Shown here piece by piece: positions 39,758-50,989 of a stretch of DNA of 64,000 nt (position 1 is its first letter; each line of letters begins with the position of its first letter). Source of the stretch: Adiantum capillus-veneris (lineage: Eukaryota; Streptophyta; Polypodiopsida; Polypodiales; Pteridaceae); the NCBI GenBank assembly GCA_014529385.2, contig CM043942.1, positions 8,434,001 through 8,498,000 on the forward strand, written 5' to 3'. The translations under genes were made by a program, and so were the position numbers. The notes under the pieces were generated by a model. It worked only from the letters and a program-made list of their open reading frames with translations. It did not search any database and was not told where the DNA came from.

Positions 39758-40897
39758 TTAGATCTTCCACCGTTTGTTTCCGAATGCAATGTTGTGACCT
39801 TCATCGTCCAATTGTCCTGTAGAGATCAAATTTTTGCGAAGAGAAGGAACATGCCTAACATCTTGAAGCTTCCATTCATTTCCGTTAGCAGTTTTGACAA
39901 AAACTGTACCTTTGCCGACAGTCTCACAAGCTTCATCATCTCCCAAGTATACATACCCAAAATTACCTTTGGTGTAGTCTTGGAAATGTTGCTTATGTGG
40001 TGTCGCATGGAATGAAGCCCCGGAATCTACTATCCAAGAATTAGACACATTGTCTAATGAGAGAATTAGAGCATCTTGCTCTACTTTACCTGCCACATTG
40101 GCCTCCGATGTTGGCTTTTTGTCTTGAGACTCTGTCTCCTTCTTCTTCTTGGACCAGCAATCCTTCTTGACGTGGCCCTTCTTGCCGCAGTTCCAACATT
40201 CAAGAACTGACTTTGTGCGTGACTTGCTCCGCCTTGAGCGATCACGACCCTTTTGGTTTTTGAACCTCTCCTTAGGCCTTCCTCTTGTTTCCACTGATAG
40301 TGCAGCACTTGATGATTCTCCTATGCTTCTCCTTCGCATTTCCTCGCTTAGGAGAATACCCACAACATCATCAAACTTAAGAGTATTTGTGCCAGAGATA
40401 GAATTACTTACAGCCATCACAAGGCTGTCCCAACTATCCAGTAGAGATGATAGTATAAGGAGAGCTCGCACTTCGTCATCGAAATTGATTTTCACCGATC
40501 GAAGTTGACTTATGTTTGTGTTAAAGTCATTTAGGTGTTCTGCAACTGAACCATTCTCTGCCATCTTTAGATTGAACAAGCGCTTCATAAGAAATACCTT
40601 ATTGGATGCCGATGGTTTCTCGTAGAAGTCGTCAAGTGACTTCATCAAGTCCTCCGTGGTCTTCATCTCCGAAACATTGAAGGCCATCGTTGATGCCAAG
40701 CTTAACCGGATTTTTCCCAGTGCCTTTCGATCAAGGACAATCCATGCTTCATCTGCCATTGTTGCGGGCTTCTTCGCAAGACCGCCTAGTGGCAAATAGA
40801 GGTCCTTCTGGTAGAGATAGTCTTCAATCTACATCTTCCAATGTTGGTAGTTTTTTTCGTTGAACTTCTCAATCTTGAGCTTCCCTTCCTCCGCCAT
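39758..40897 (-). pseudogene. gag: Element E gag and protease
   Basis: The probable ATG is at 40,897 (MAEEGKLKIEKFN). A TAG at 40,831-40,829, most likely from a Gln codon, splits it from the 345-residue frame that has the copia gag domain (FNLKMAENGSVAEHLNDFN), CWNCGKKGHVKKDC (C-x2-C-x4-H-x4-C) and the protease site WIVDSGASFHAT. A TAA at about 39,757 separates it from pol. Confidence 0.88.
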
Positions 40898-40950
40898 AAC
40901 TCCCACTCAATTCAAGGAATCCTTTCCTTGAGATAATTTAGCTACGAGCA

Positions 40951-40968
40951 AACCTTGCTCTGATACCA
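40951..40968 (-). promoter_or_regulatory. Primer binding site of element E
   Basis: TGGTATCAGAGCAAGG on the minus strand, two bases from the LTR end, complementary to plant initiator tRNA-Met. Confidence 0.9.
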
Positions 40969-40970
40969 GT

Positions 40971-41055
40971 TGTTAGGAAATAAGACGTAGCTAAATAGAT
41001 TTTTGAGTAGATTACTTAATGGAGAGAGATAGATTTCACACACAAGAGATTATAG

Positions 41056-41106
<51 letters not shown>

Positions 41107-41798
41107 CACGATATACGTGGTTCACCCAATGTGGGCTACGTCCACGGGAAAGTAGCCACTCAATGGCTTTAGCACTTCAAAAGAAGAAGTAGTTTACAAA
41201 GGGATTAAACCCTTGATAGAGCTCCCGCCTTGCTTCACTCTCACCACTCACACTCACCTTGTTGCATCAACTTCACACTATGAAATGTGTGTAGAAATGG
41301 CCTCCTTTTAAAGGCCAAAAGGGCTGCCCTCTCTTATGAGAGACAGCCATGTGTAGCCGCCCTTGTGCGAATAAGTCCAAATCGGACCCTCCAATCCGCC
41401 ATGTGTGGCCGCCCTTGAGAAGACAAGTCCGCTTTTGAATTCGGCCACCGACCACCGGCCATTAACTTTCGACCACCGGCCACCGGCCATTGACTTCTGA
41501 CCACCGGCCATTGACTACCGGCCACCGGCCAACCGACCGGTTGTTTTCCGACCACTTTCCGGCCACCGTCCGGCCATAATATTCCGGCGAAAAGGAATAT
41601 TCCGACGAAAAAAAAAGTCTCAGGGGCCTCCGTCCCCGAGGCCTCTAAAGTTGCCCCTGATTCTTGTCCGTGAAAATTTTGGTTTTCGGTGAGTGATTTT
41701 CCTTCACACACGATGGTTTCTCCTTATAATGGGGGCCTTACAAATGTGCACTTTTACCATAGAAAATTACAAGGGTAAATCAGGCTCCATACTTAACA
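40971..41798 (-). mobile_element. 5' LTR of element E
   Basis: 828 bp. It is 72 bp longer than the 3' LTR because of an (AG)n run at about 41,058-41,101 and extra CCGGCCAT-type units at 41,440-41,545. Confidence 0.93.
41057..41102. repeat. (AG)n microsatellite in E 5' LTR
   Basis: About 21-22 AG units; the other LTR has a short interrupted run there. Confidence 0.9.
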
Positions 41799-42560
41799 CT
41801 ACCAATTGTCTAAGTCACAGCCTTCAAGAGTGCATAAGAGGAAACTTTCTACAACGTTGTCTAGAGTCGAACACCCATCAAACAATCTCGAAACACCATA
41901 GAACTTGAAGGAGACCCTACTAACACCAATAGGTCACTCTCCCTAAGGTCTATGAACCAAAACCCCAACCCAAAACACCCAGTGCAAAATCACGTAGGAT
42001 ATCTTGCCGAAATTTGCAGGTCTTTGTTTTCGAAATCTAAAGTGCTTAATGTGTAGCTCTACTCAATGTGAACGCGTGGATATGCTGTAATGCAAAATCA
42101 GACAACGTATGCTCACCAAATCACCAGATGAAGCTCATAGAAGGAGCTCACAAAACCGGACCGTACGCGCGCAATGTAGGTATCGGTGCGTAGCTCTTGT
42201 CGGGGGCAATACGCTGCACTTCTCTGCACTCGATTCCGACCACCGGTGCACACGTAGCATCAAGATGAAGCTCACACTCTCTTTCGTACACAGTACGCTC
42301 ACTTACAGACTTCAAAACTTTCTTTGAAAATTCATTAAGGTCAAAAAGTGGTATAAATACCTTAAAATTCTCAAATCCTAAAGTTCCAAAATCAACTATC
42401 CACTCAATCTAACTATCAGAACTGGGATACAATCTGGAAACTTCTGTAAGCCCCAATATTTACAAGGTGAAAAATCAGGTTTCCTCAATAAATGAATAAT
42501 TACAAAAAATGATAATCTTCCGAGTAGTCAGTTTCCGTGGGGTGTGTCTATCTTCTAACA
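41799..42560 (-). mobile_element. 5' LTR of element B, outer part
   Basis: Resumes with the duplicated CTACC and continues AATTGTCTAAGTC as in the 3' LTR, ending TTCTAACA at 42,560. A half-palindrome-like CACGTAGGATATCT is at 41,991-42,004. Confidence 0.9.
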
Positions 42561-43115
42561 ATTAGGCAATTCATCATCAACTCCAGAGGGGCTTCACCAT
42601 TGGGTATGCAAGACAATGATGCGCCATGACATGTATTTTACCAAGTCTCATCACAACGGTGAAATTAAACTCAAGAAGAATTAACAACCATAGTCCCGCG
42701 GAACAAGGTTTATTTATACTAGATACAACAAGGCTTGATTATCAACATAGAAAATAAACTTATTGGCCAGAAGGTAGTAGCAAAATTTCTTTACTACATA
42801 AATCATAGCCAAACCCTTCCGTTCTATAGTGGTGTAGTTTCTCTCAGCATCATCCAATTGACGACTTGCAAAGCTAATGGGGTAGTCCAGTTTATGTTCT
42901 CTTGGTTGAGCTAGTACACACCCAATAACAAAGTTCGATGCATCAATATGCACATGGAAAATTACATTCCAATCAGGCACTCATAGAATGGGAGCGCTTG
43001 TGAAGGTCTTTTTCAATGACTCATAAGCATGGTCACACTCCGCGGTCCAATGGAACTCAATAAGAAGCTTGTACAAAGGACGAGCTATCTCGGCAAAGTT
43101 TAAAATAAACCGCCA
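42561..43115 (-). pseudogene. pol: Element C RNase H region
   Basis: VIFHVHIDASNFVIGCVLAQ, DYPISFASRQLDDAERNYTT and FCYYLLANKFIFYVDNQALL are RNase H. The spacer that follows ends at 42,561, the B insertion point. Confidence 0.85.
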
Positions 43116-44026
43116 CTAATAACCAACATGGCCCATGAGCCTTTGAACTCCTTTATAGTTTGTATGTGGTGGCAATTCAACAATGGCTTTAATTTTGCTC
43201 TCATCTGTGAAAATCCCATTTTTGGACACTATATGCTCTAAAATGACTCCATGTTTAATCCAAAATTGGCATTTGAAAGGGTTTAAGGAGATGTGATACA
43301 ATCTACACTTCACAAACACTTTTCGTAAACATGAAAGATGTCCTTTCTAAGAAGAATAGACACAAAGGTTATCCAAGAAAGCTTCACAAAACTCCCTCAA
43401 ATATTCTCTAAAAGCAGTGTTTATTTATCTTTGGAAGGTAGCAGGAACATTGGTTAAGCCAAAATCCATAACACAAAATGTGAACACTCCAAATTCAGTT
43501 ATAAAAGTCGTTTTAGCTTGGTCCTCTAGTGCAATTGTGATTTATTTGTATCCAGAGTACCCATTTAAAAAGCTATAAGCTTCCTTTCCTGCAACTCTTT
43601 CAAGCACATGTTCTGAATATGGCAAGGGGTAATGGTCCCTCCTAGTGGCGGCACTGACCTTCTAGAGATCCACGTACACTCTGAGTTTTCCATTCTTATT
43701 TGGCACAATAACTATTGGAGACACCCATTTTGAGTGCTCAATGGGGTATATGAATCCGCAAATATATCCTTGAATTCCTTGAGAAGTTCTTTAAGTACAT
43801 ACTCCTCAGTCTTTGTCAGATCTTGGGCAATGAAAACAGGTTTGGACTCTTTCCCTTGGTCTGCTAACTCTATCTCCTTAACTATCACTAGACCATCATA
43901 GACTCCATTGCTTCCATTGATAGGTTTTCTTTGAGCCTTTGTATACACAACCTTACGCTCCTCCGTGGTGTAAGATTTGAAATGATCGGGTACAGGGTGT
44001 AAGTATATGGGGTGTTGTTGTTCCAT
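43116..44026 (-). pseudogene. pol: Element C reverse transcriptase
   Basis: Pieces on the minus strand: NKNGKLRVYVDL, HYPLPYSEHVLERVAGKEAY, FGLTNVPATFQR and GHVGY. The active site reads FLDNL instead of YMDDL, so one catalytic Asp is lost. Several stops. N-terminal flank (43712-44026) has IELADQGKESKPVFIAQDL like A and B. Confidence 0.8.
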
Positions 44027-44985
44027 GGACTATGATTTCACTTCCGCTTTCTTTTGTTGTTGAGCTAACTCTTGATTTTGTCGTCTCCTTACGGTACGAC
44101 TCACAACTTTGGCTTCTCTATAGCCTCTAGCTGTGCGATGTCAATGGGTTGTGGACTACACCACATAACTCTTTGAAGGTATTCACCCCAGTTGTCTACC
44201 AGCTTCCGATGAGCATCACATGCCCCTATATAATAAAGCCATTTTGTGGTAGATTTTTTTCCATTTATTCTAGCACGTATATTGCTCGATAACGTCGCCT
44301 CTTATATCTCTTACTCTTCTTGTCTAATTTTCGATTACGATCGATCTCTAGTGAAGAGTCCCTTGATGAATCGCTGCTCGTGTCTTCTGTTCTCCTGGAT
44401 AGATTGTCATCTAGGGTACCACTTGGCCCTAAATGGTTTGTCCCCACATTTGCATTAAGATTTAACTCAAATTCTTTGTCCTGAGAGTCAATTTTAGCTG
44501 TTGATTCTGACTCTGAATCATGTGGGCTATAGTCTTGTGAGACGCTAATTCCTTCATCTTGCAGGTCAACAGAAGCTATATGCATTGCTTCTATCATATT
44601 TAAAGGTACGAGTGGTGGCATTTCATCCCCCTCATGTGTTACACAGATCGTCCCCCTATTTCCCCAAGTGTCTATGGTTGCTGCTAGGTGAACCCAATCC
44701 ACATTGTCAGACTTAGTCATCCTAGGTAGAACATCCATATAAGGAGAATCTTCCACAATACTGCAATGGGGCCGATTGAACTGTAGAAATGGTGTTTAGA
44801 TCACTCATGCACCATTTTTTCTTCCCTCATGAAAGGACGCCGTAAGATCATCTCAGATGTCATAGTGTGCTTGGATAAATCCATAACAATGAAGGTATTT
44901 CTTATTATGTGTCCAAAGACCTTGATCTTGAGATCTTCTAGCATCCCAATAGGTTTCACAATAGACCCATTGGCCATATTTTATA
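44027..44985 (-). pseudogene. Element C protease-RT spacer
   Basis: A 163-residue acidic frame (44265-44756) rich in Asp, Ser and Glu; near its end the chain becomes Lys/Arg-rich (KKSKRYKRRRYRAIYV). Adjacent text RRPFMREEKMV resembles the closing segment of PR1. No catalytic motif. Confidence 0.5.
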
Positions 44986-45649
44986 CTATGGTTGTGGTCC
45001 CAAGGTGAGGTCTTCATAGTTTCCCATCAATTTTCTAGTCACAATGCTAACCCCAGTGCCACCATAAAAAATTCCCTTCACAGTTAATCCATTAGTAGTG
45101 ATTATTTTTGTCGCATTGGATTCATCACCCCCAAAGTATTGTCCCAACTTGTTAACAGATATTTCTACAACAGAGTTCTCATTTAGGTTGGTTTGTGGAT
45201 CTAAGTGTTCCTCCTCTATTGGCATCTCCCTAGCTCCATGCATCTGTGCAAATTGTGGTAGCCCGACTTTCAGTTCTCCATTGAGGAAAGCTTAAAGAGC
45301 TAAGAATAGATTGGGGTCTCCATGTAGTTTTAACATGATGGTGGTTCTAACTTCTGAAGCCATGAAAGCCATCAATTTGGCAATCTTTAACGGCACCTTT
45401 TGGGCTTCAGTCCCTTGACGTGGGGAAGATGGGATCTTTATTTCTGCGATAGGGTTAGGTAGTCCCTCTGTAAACACAGTGAGTATGCCCACTTTCCCAT
45501 GACTTTAAGTCACTTTCTTCTTGGATGACACTAGGTATGGCTAGGGATCTACGGAATTTGTGAGGTTGCTGTTGCGTAGGGAACACTCTGTCTGTAATCT
45601 GGATCTGCCTAGGTGCTGGCTCTAGATCCCTTTGGGTCTCTTCTACCAA
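44986..45649 (-). pseudogene. pro: Element C protease
   Basis: NKLGQYFGGDESNATKIITT and GIFYGGTGVSIVTRKL align with A/B NKVGEYCEG and AILDSGAGVSIATK. The catalytic Asp has become Gly. Upstream pieces contain VPLKIAKLMAFMASEVRTT, a decayed form of the AELL segment region. Confidence 0.75.
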
Positions 45650-45848
45650 ACTCCTTAATTGCTTGACTCACTCAATCTCCTCTATAGGGTTTGGGTAAGT
45701 TCGTATCTTCTTCTTGGGTCCTGCCCTTGTGGCTCATGACGATCTTCCTTGTTGCTTTCTTTCCTAGTAGTCATTTTGGTCTCCATGGTTTCAATTGAAT
45801 CAGAATCCTCTTTAGCGTCGGTCATATATACGGGGTCATCACCAGTCC

Positions 45849-46745
45849 CTATGTTGGTATTTGAATTGGCATCTGACTTTGCTGCTTTTTGGGATCTCTT
45901 CCTTTGTGTTTTCTTCTTTTTTTGAGATTTAGCAATTGATTCCTTGTCTCTTTCTTCAAGAATATATATATATATATATTTTGGAGCATCGATCGTGTGA
46001 GTACTTTTATTGGTACCACAGGTGTACTTGGTGATGGCTCCTCGTTAACCTCAATCAAGTTTAATGGCATGATCAAATGATCTATGCCACATCGATTATA
46101 CATGACTATCAACATTGTAGACATGCTTGCTTGATTGGTTTGCATTAGTGTAGCATTATTTTGTAGCCTAATAGGACACTCGGCTACACGATGTGGACCT
46201 CCACACTCATAGCATTGAAGAGGTGGTCTCTTGGCAGTGTAATTGATATCTTGGCCTCTTGTAGCAAGAGCAGCTACTTGATACTCAAGTTTGACTTGTC
46301 CCCAATAGTCCTCCATGTAGTATTGTGGACTTTCTTCAAGCGCATCAATCCCATAGGCAATATTAGGGTCTATATCTTCCTCATAACCTTCCAAACAAGC
46401 AATACATAACTCACAACCCACTTGATTCACATAAGTGATTCTTGGATGTGGTGGTTGCGGTCCTAGCTTTGGAGGTCGTAAGGGTGTTGTTTGAACAACA
46501 TTTTGGGCCATGTGTTGTGACGTTTGTTCAAGAGGTGGGACCGGAATCAATGCAGGCACTCGACGTGTGTCCATCCATGCTAAGGTTGGTCTATTGGCCA
46601 TCGCTTGCTTAAATACTATGCAATCCTTAGCTTGATGACCATACCTCCCACATGCATTGCAATTTCCATTGAATTTTACTCTAAAAGTAGGGCATTCACT
46701 GGTACTATGCGGACCATAGCATACTTAGCACCATTGTTGCTCCCT
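45849..46745 (-). pseudogene. gag: Element C nucleocapsid region
   Basis: Minus strand: a knuckle CNACGRYGHQAKDC (about 46,625-46,670; normal spacing), then CYECGGPHRVAEC (about 46,178-46,216; short C-x2-C-x3-H-x4-C form) and a decayed YNRCGIDHLIMPL resembling the A/B second knuckle. An (AT)n run at 45,962-45,979 lies in it. Confidence 0.7.
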
Positions 46746-47664
46746 TCTTGGATACATATATTATTTTGTGGAGCACGATTGTCTCTAAGACTCTCTTGAA
46801 TGGCCTTGGTGAGACCTGCTAAGGTCATCTGAGATATCTTTTGCTCCTTAGCAATAGGCTTTAGGTCATTGGTTGATGCCCCGATGCTTGCAAGCTAGTA
46901 GATTTAGGCTCAACAGACTCTCTTTCTCCTTGAATCATTAAATTATCCTCCAATTGGATCGCATCAATGGTGACTACTTCCCAAGTGGTGATACCTCTAA
47001 TGACTAGTCCATTGTAGATATCCTCATATCATAATCCCCTATTGAATTTATCAAGCAATTGGTTATTATTGAAGTGCTCATTTGGATTACAATGGGAATT
47101 CAAATGCTTCAAGCAACTGATAAAGTCTTTCACCGACTCTCCTTCCTCTCGTCGGGATTTCTAGAGCTGAGGCTACACCCCAAAGCACTCCCTCTCATAA
47201 ATACTTTCAAGAATAGTCTCCTAAGAGTAGGGTAAATTGTTTTTTCTTCCACCCTTAGGGTTCTATACCCTTAGGGTTCTATACCAATCCCCAACCTTCC
47301 CACTTAAGGTCAGGCTTAAAGCATTACTCTTATGTAGGTCATTGTGTTCTCATAGGGAATCACATATTTGTTCAAACACTTCGATATGATTTCTCACATC
47401 CCCATCTCCAGTAATTTTTTGTGTGAACTTGGCTATTTGTACTACCTTACTTCTAGGCTCTCTATTAGGTGTGTTACGCATATTCTCAGCAATAGATCGA
47501 CCGTTAGCTTGAGAAAATGTTGCCAAGTCACCTAAGTGAGCAGGCACCGTGGGTGAAGGCGCTCTAGAGACTACATGTGGAGTAGATATTGGCATTGGTC
47601 CTGGCGCATAGGAAGCCCTTGGGTTCCAAGTTTGGTATGGTGTTTGTACCATGTGGTGGTCCAA
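46746..47664 (-). pseudogene. gag: Element C gag capsid region
   Basis: FTQKITGDGDVRNHIEVFEQ leads into capsid text NALSLTLSGKVGDWYRTL, then SRREEGESVKDFISCLKHLN, all with stops. A 16-bp tandem repeat (CCCTTAGGGTTCTATA twice) is at 47,252-47,283. Confidence 0.65.
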
Positions 47665-48683
47665 AGTTCATATGTGTGGCCCTAGGCATAACAGACATTG
47701 GATGTGACATGCTAATGCTAACTGTATGGTCCCATTGAAATAAGAGCTTGGGTGTTGTGGTTGTGGAGCATAGGTTGCTAAAACAATAAGAGGGGTAGGA
47801 GCTACATGAGTACAAGGACCCATAGGTGTGTACGATTGGTACACACTTGTAGGTATTGTTGCAGGCATTGAGCTACCATGTAGTGGTGCTTTATTACGAA
47901 TGAGGTCCATGGTGTGTTTCTTGGCATGCCCATCATTGGGGTAGGCATGGTAGCCGTGGTGTCATCAAGGGAAAGATGAGCTAGACTTGGAAAGGTAAAG
48001 CTATCACTTATGGGCTCAGATTGCATTGAGACCATTGGTAGAACAACATATGGAGGATCCATCAAACTTACCGAGGGAGTCTCCATTTGCAATAAGGTTG
48101 GTTGTTTAGCCTTCCCTGTGTCCAAGAATCTCATGAGACCCGTTGAAGGCATGTGGATTCCCTTGTGTTGTCTCTCTAGCTCAATAACCCTATGGATGAC
48201 CTCACAAACTCTTTGTTGTTGATCCTCTACACTAGTGGCACCCTTTGTGGATTGTAGGACATCTAACCAACACACGTGATAGGTGTGACCTGTGTATAGG
48301 TCGATTATAGTTTCCATTTGTATTTCGTACTTCCAAATCTCATTTAGCAACGCTCCATCTAGGATTGAGGTGCTAGGGGTGTCCTTTGAAGTAGATGCAA
48401 TGTGGCTCTCTATGGGTTGATCCTTAGTGGTTGCTAATTCAGGATCACTCGATTGCTCTCCTAGTAGGGATATTGACATAGGGGATTTTTCTTTTAACTC
48501 TCTTCGTTGCTCTGCCTTGTGTAAGCTCTCGATTTCCTTTTCCCTAACCGCAATGATATACCGCTCAACCTCTTGCACTTCGGCAAGGCTTCTACCATTA
48601 GGAAATATAACCTCGGAGGGAAATAGCTCTGAAGAGTCACGGTGTGCAATGAATGGAGTATTCACGTGCACACTCTGTAACAT
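47665..48683 (-). pseudogene. Element C gag N-terminal region
   Basis: ATG 48,683 opens a 293-residue frame (47802-48683) with a helical segment (VEDQQQRVCEVIHRVIELER) and a Pro/Met-rich end, shifting frame near 47,810. No similarity to the A/B ORF1 was recognised. Confidence 0.55.
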
Positions 48684-48894
48684 TTAATGGCCTAGTAACT
48701 TGTGTGTAGCGGAAATAGCATGAACATAGTGAGCATTTTATTAGAATAGATTCCTAATGAGAATAACAAGAGTGCTTGGGTGGAGAGAGCAACAAAAAGC
48801 ATAACACCTAGCTAGATAGCATGAACAATACTTCAAAAGAGAGAGAAATTAAGCAATTGACAACAGTTGAGGACCAGATTTGCATGGAGCCGGT
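48684..48894 (-). other. Element C short leader
   Basis: About 210 bp between gag and LTR; no gene. A TGGTCCTCAACTG stretch on the minus strand near 48,869-48,881 could be a primer site, but I cannot name the tRNA. Confidence 0.4.
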
Positions 48895-50251
48895 CCCCCC
48901 TCCAAAAGGCTTTGTTTTATGGTTTCTCCCATCATGAGAGACATTTTACAATACAATTCTTTGTGTTCCTTCAATACTAGCTGGTGCAATGAATATGGAA
49001 ACTTCAAGAACTAAGCAAAACACTTATCAAACGCAACATCAATTCCCTCACGGTCTCAGACCCAAGACCTCACACACCTTGAAAGATGGTGAGAGGCTAG
49101 CGGGATATGAGAGTAGATTGAGAGGAAGAAGGAGTAGTCTTACGAGAAAGATGTACATCTCCTCACATAATCACTCATATTAACATAGATTAGCTTAGTA
49201 ATTAGCATGGTAGAGGAGATGAGCATGCATTGAAGCTTGGCTCTTGGTTGGATTTGCATCACAAAGCCAAGAGTTGTTGGTGTAGGCCTCCCTTCTCACA
49301 AGCTTGGAGTAAGAGAGAGAGTCTTCTTACTCTACACATGAGCTTGTGTGAGTGTGTGTGGATAATTGCCTTTGAAAAATCAGTCCCCCCCTCTCTCTCT
49401 CTCTTGGTCGACCCCTCTTGCTATTTGCTCTTGCTAGCACCTCATTGGACCTCCCCTGGCTTAGCCAATAGGATTTCAGGAGCATAAGTGATAGCCTTCT
49501 GACATGTGTCCCCCTTTCCCCTTTTGTGAGAGATTTAGGTAATTAATAAATGCAATTAAAATCTCATTGGACCCCTTTGTCTCCTGGCCAATAGGAATCA
49601 GGCAAGCCATTGGGCTGCTGAATGCTCATTGGACCCCTTGTGAGACTGTCCAATAGTCTTCTAGAGAGATTAATTATTATTGGTTCTTTTATTAAGTGTT
49701 TTTAAATTAGTTAAACTAGATTTTCTCAAGCCTAATTCTCATTGGTCCACCTCCAAGGCCATCCAATAGGATTTGAGTACACCTTGTGGGCATCTGGCCT
49801 AGGGAGCTGACATGTGTTCCTCTTTCCCCTTGTGTACAAAGGAAGCTTGTGAGTGTGTGTGTGTGTGTGTGTTTGTCTCTCATCCCCCTACTTCTTAGAC
49901 TCGCCCCCTCCTATGTAGGAGTTTGTGAAGACTTTTTGGGACACACACAAAGCATCCAATTTCCCTAGGCTTTTGACCTTTGAACACAACCTTTAAATTT
50001 CAAAACCTTAGCATTTTGGAAGTCTTAATGGGCTGAACCGTAGGGTCTTTTAAACCCATTGTTGCACCTTGCTCTTTTGCAGATGGCCCCCCCTTTGGAT
50101 CCTTATTTTACCTCCTTTGGATACCTAATGTCGCCAGTCTGCCAGCTTAACCAATATTCTAGCTTTTTCTCCCCTGGCACTTCCCCATATTAAATGATCA
50201 GTTTAACATGAGAAAATCATTTAGGAGAATTAGATATTAGTTATTATGACA
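48895..50251 (-). mobile_element. 5' LTR of element C (at least this part)
   Basis: Aligns with 16,601-18,029. The outer edge may extend past TGACA at 50,247-50,251 to about 50,560 (GGGTTAACA). Contains a (GT)n run at 49,849-49,871 and the CCAAT modules. Confidence 0.65.
49444..49767. repeat. Four ATTGG...CCAAT modules in C 5' LTR
   Basis: Pairs at 49,444/49,465, 49,566/49,588, 49,628/49,650 and 49,741/49,763, each ATTGG to CCAAT with 16-17 bp between, mostly in the form CTCATTGGACC...CCAATAGG. Confidence 0.7.
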
Positions 50252-50560
50252 TTACCTCTCTCTTGAAATCATAGTCATCCTTGACTATGGGGTAGAGAAG
50301 ATAAAGCATATTCATTAGGCCTTCTCCTAGCGGGTAGAGGATCCCTATGTTACCCTATGACATCATTCCAGACAGAGAATGAGGATTTTTAGGTCAAATG
50401 GACCTTTTATAAGAGTTTGGCTACTGTAAAAATAAGATAAGTGGTGCTCCTCTCATCGGCGATCACCTACACACCTATTGGACCGACAAGCCCGGTCCGT
50501 GACTCAATAAAATAAATAATATGCACCCATCGTAGGTGATAGGTGTCCATGAGGGTTAAC
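50252..50560. other. Unassigned stretch beside C 5' LTR
   Basis: No gene. Contains a TATA-like TTTTATAAG near 50,405 and an inverted repeat ATCACCTAC (50,462-50,470) / GTAGGTGAT (50,532-50,540). It may be the rest of the C LTR. Confidence 0.4.
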
Positions 50561-50705
50561 ATGAGTGCGAAAGACCCCTAAAATTGCATCAAACCAATAA
50601 TTTGGAGAGAGAGAACTTGAAATTTACCAAGTCAAACCAAAATACAAGGGAAAATTGGACCTCCTCCACAAGTGGCTAAAATTTGGAAGTCGGATCATGC
50701 AGACC

Positions 50706-50721
50706 ATGGATCACAATCCAT
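50706..50721. repeat. Family-D palindrome, copy 1 (decayed)
   Basis: ATGGATCACAATCCAT: arms ATGGAT/ATCCAT intact, centre CACA, as expected of CGCG with both CGs changed to CA. Confidence 0.7.
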
Positions 50722-50989
50722 GTACCCTAGAGTGAAATCTGACTAGAGAGGTGTTCTTTGGAAAGAGATAACATAGAAAGGCTCATCTAGGGGGTTTGGG
50801 CATAAAAATAAGCCAAAAAATTCAAGAAATAGTACCAAAATTAGGAAATAGACCAAAAACCACATTGTAGACCAAGAAACTTGGGTTTGACCATCATAAG
50901 AGACCCAAATTAAAGAAAATTTGTGGGATAAGCTTGTAGACATAGAAAATAAGTAGCTACTGAGATATCAAGTACAAATGCCTAGGAAG

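Larger units (their letters stand above)
36201..41798 (-). mobile_element. Element E: Ty1/copia retrotransposon inside B's LTR
   Basis: LTRs 36,201-36,956 and 40,971-41,798, TGTTAG...TTAACA. A perfect CTACC duplication flanks it (36,196-36,200; 41,799-41,803), and the intact B 3' LTR has one CTACC there. An initiator-Met primer site and a polypurine tract are present. Gene order is gag, protease, integrase, RT, RNase H, as in copia, with Tork/Tnt1-like motifs. It is broken by two stops and one shift. Confidence 0.95.
18265..42560 (-). mobile_element. Element B: ~18.7-kb Ty3/gypsy (Tat/Ogre-like) retrotransposon, split by copia element E
   Basis: LTRs start TGTT and end AACA in both directions; the flanks carry ATTAGG on both sides (18,258-18,263 and 42,561-42,566), with one extra A at 18,264. 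A primer binding site and a polypurine tract sit next to the LTRs. Gene order on the minus strand equals element A: leader with palindromes, ORF1, gag, PR1, RT/RH, tandem pre-integrase, integrase, PR2, polypurine tract, second leader, ORF2. The LTR copies differ by several percent by eye. Every large module has a stop or shift, so it is probably non-autonomous. Confidence 0.93.
42561..50251 (-). mobile_element. Element C: decayed Ty3/gypsy element, main part
   Basis: Minus strand: LTR, short leader, gag, three knuckle-like motifs, protease, RT and RNase H. Its pol continues past B at 18,264. It shares the IDASN...LDYPISFASRQL, RPFMRE and GPHRVAEC text of the A/B clade but is far more diverged and full of stops. 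No palindromes of the A/B kind were seen in its short leader. Confidence 0.85.

Noticed and set aside
47252-47283. CCCTTAGGGTT repeat as telomere-like DNA
   Set aside because: Only two 16-bp units, and the unit is not the plant telomere heptamer.
50252-50560. Right flank of C as the missing 3' end of element A
   Set aside because: No similarity to the corresponding part of B was found and no polypurine tract or LTR of the A/B type is seen.
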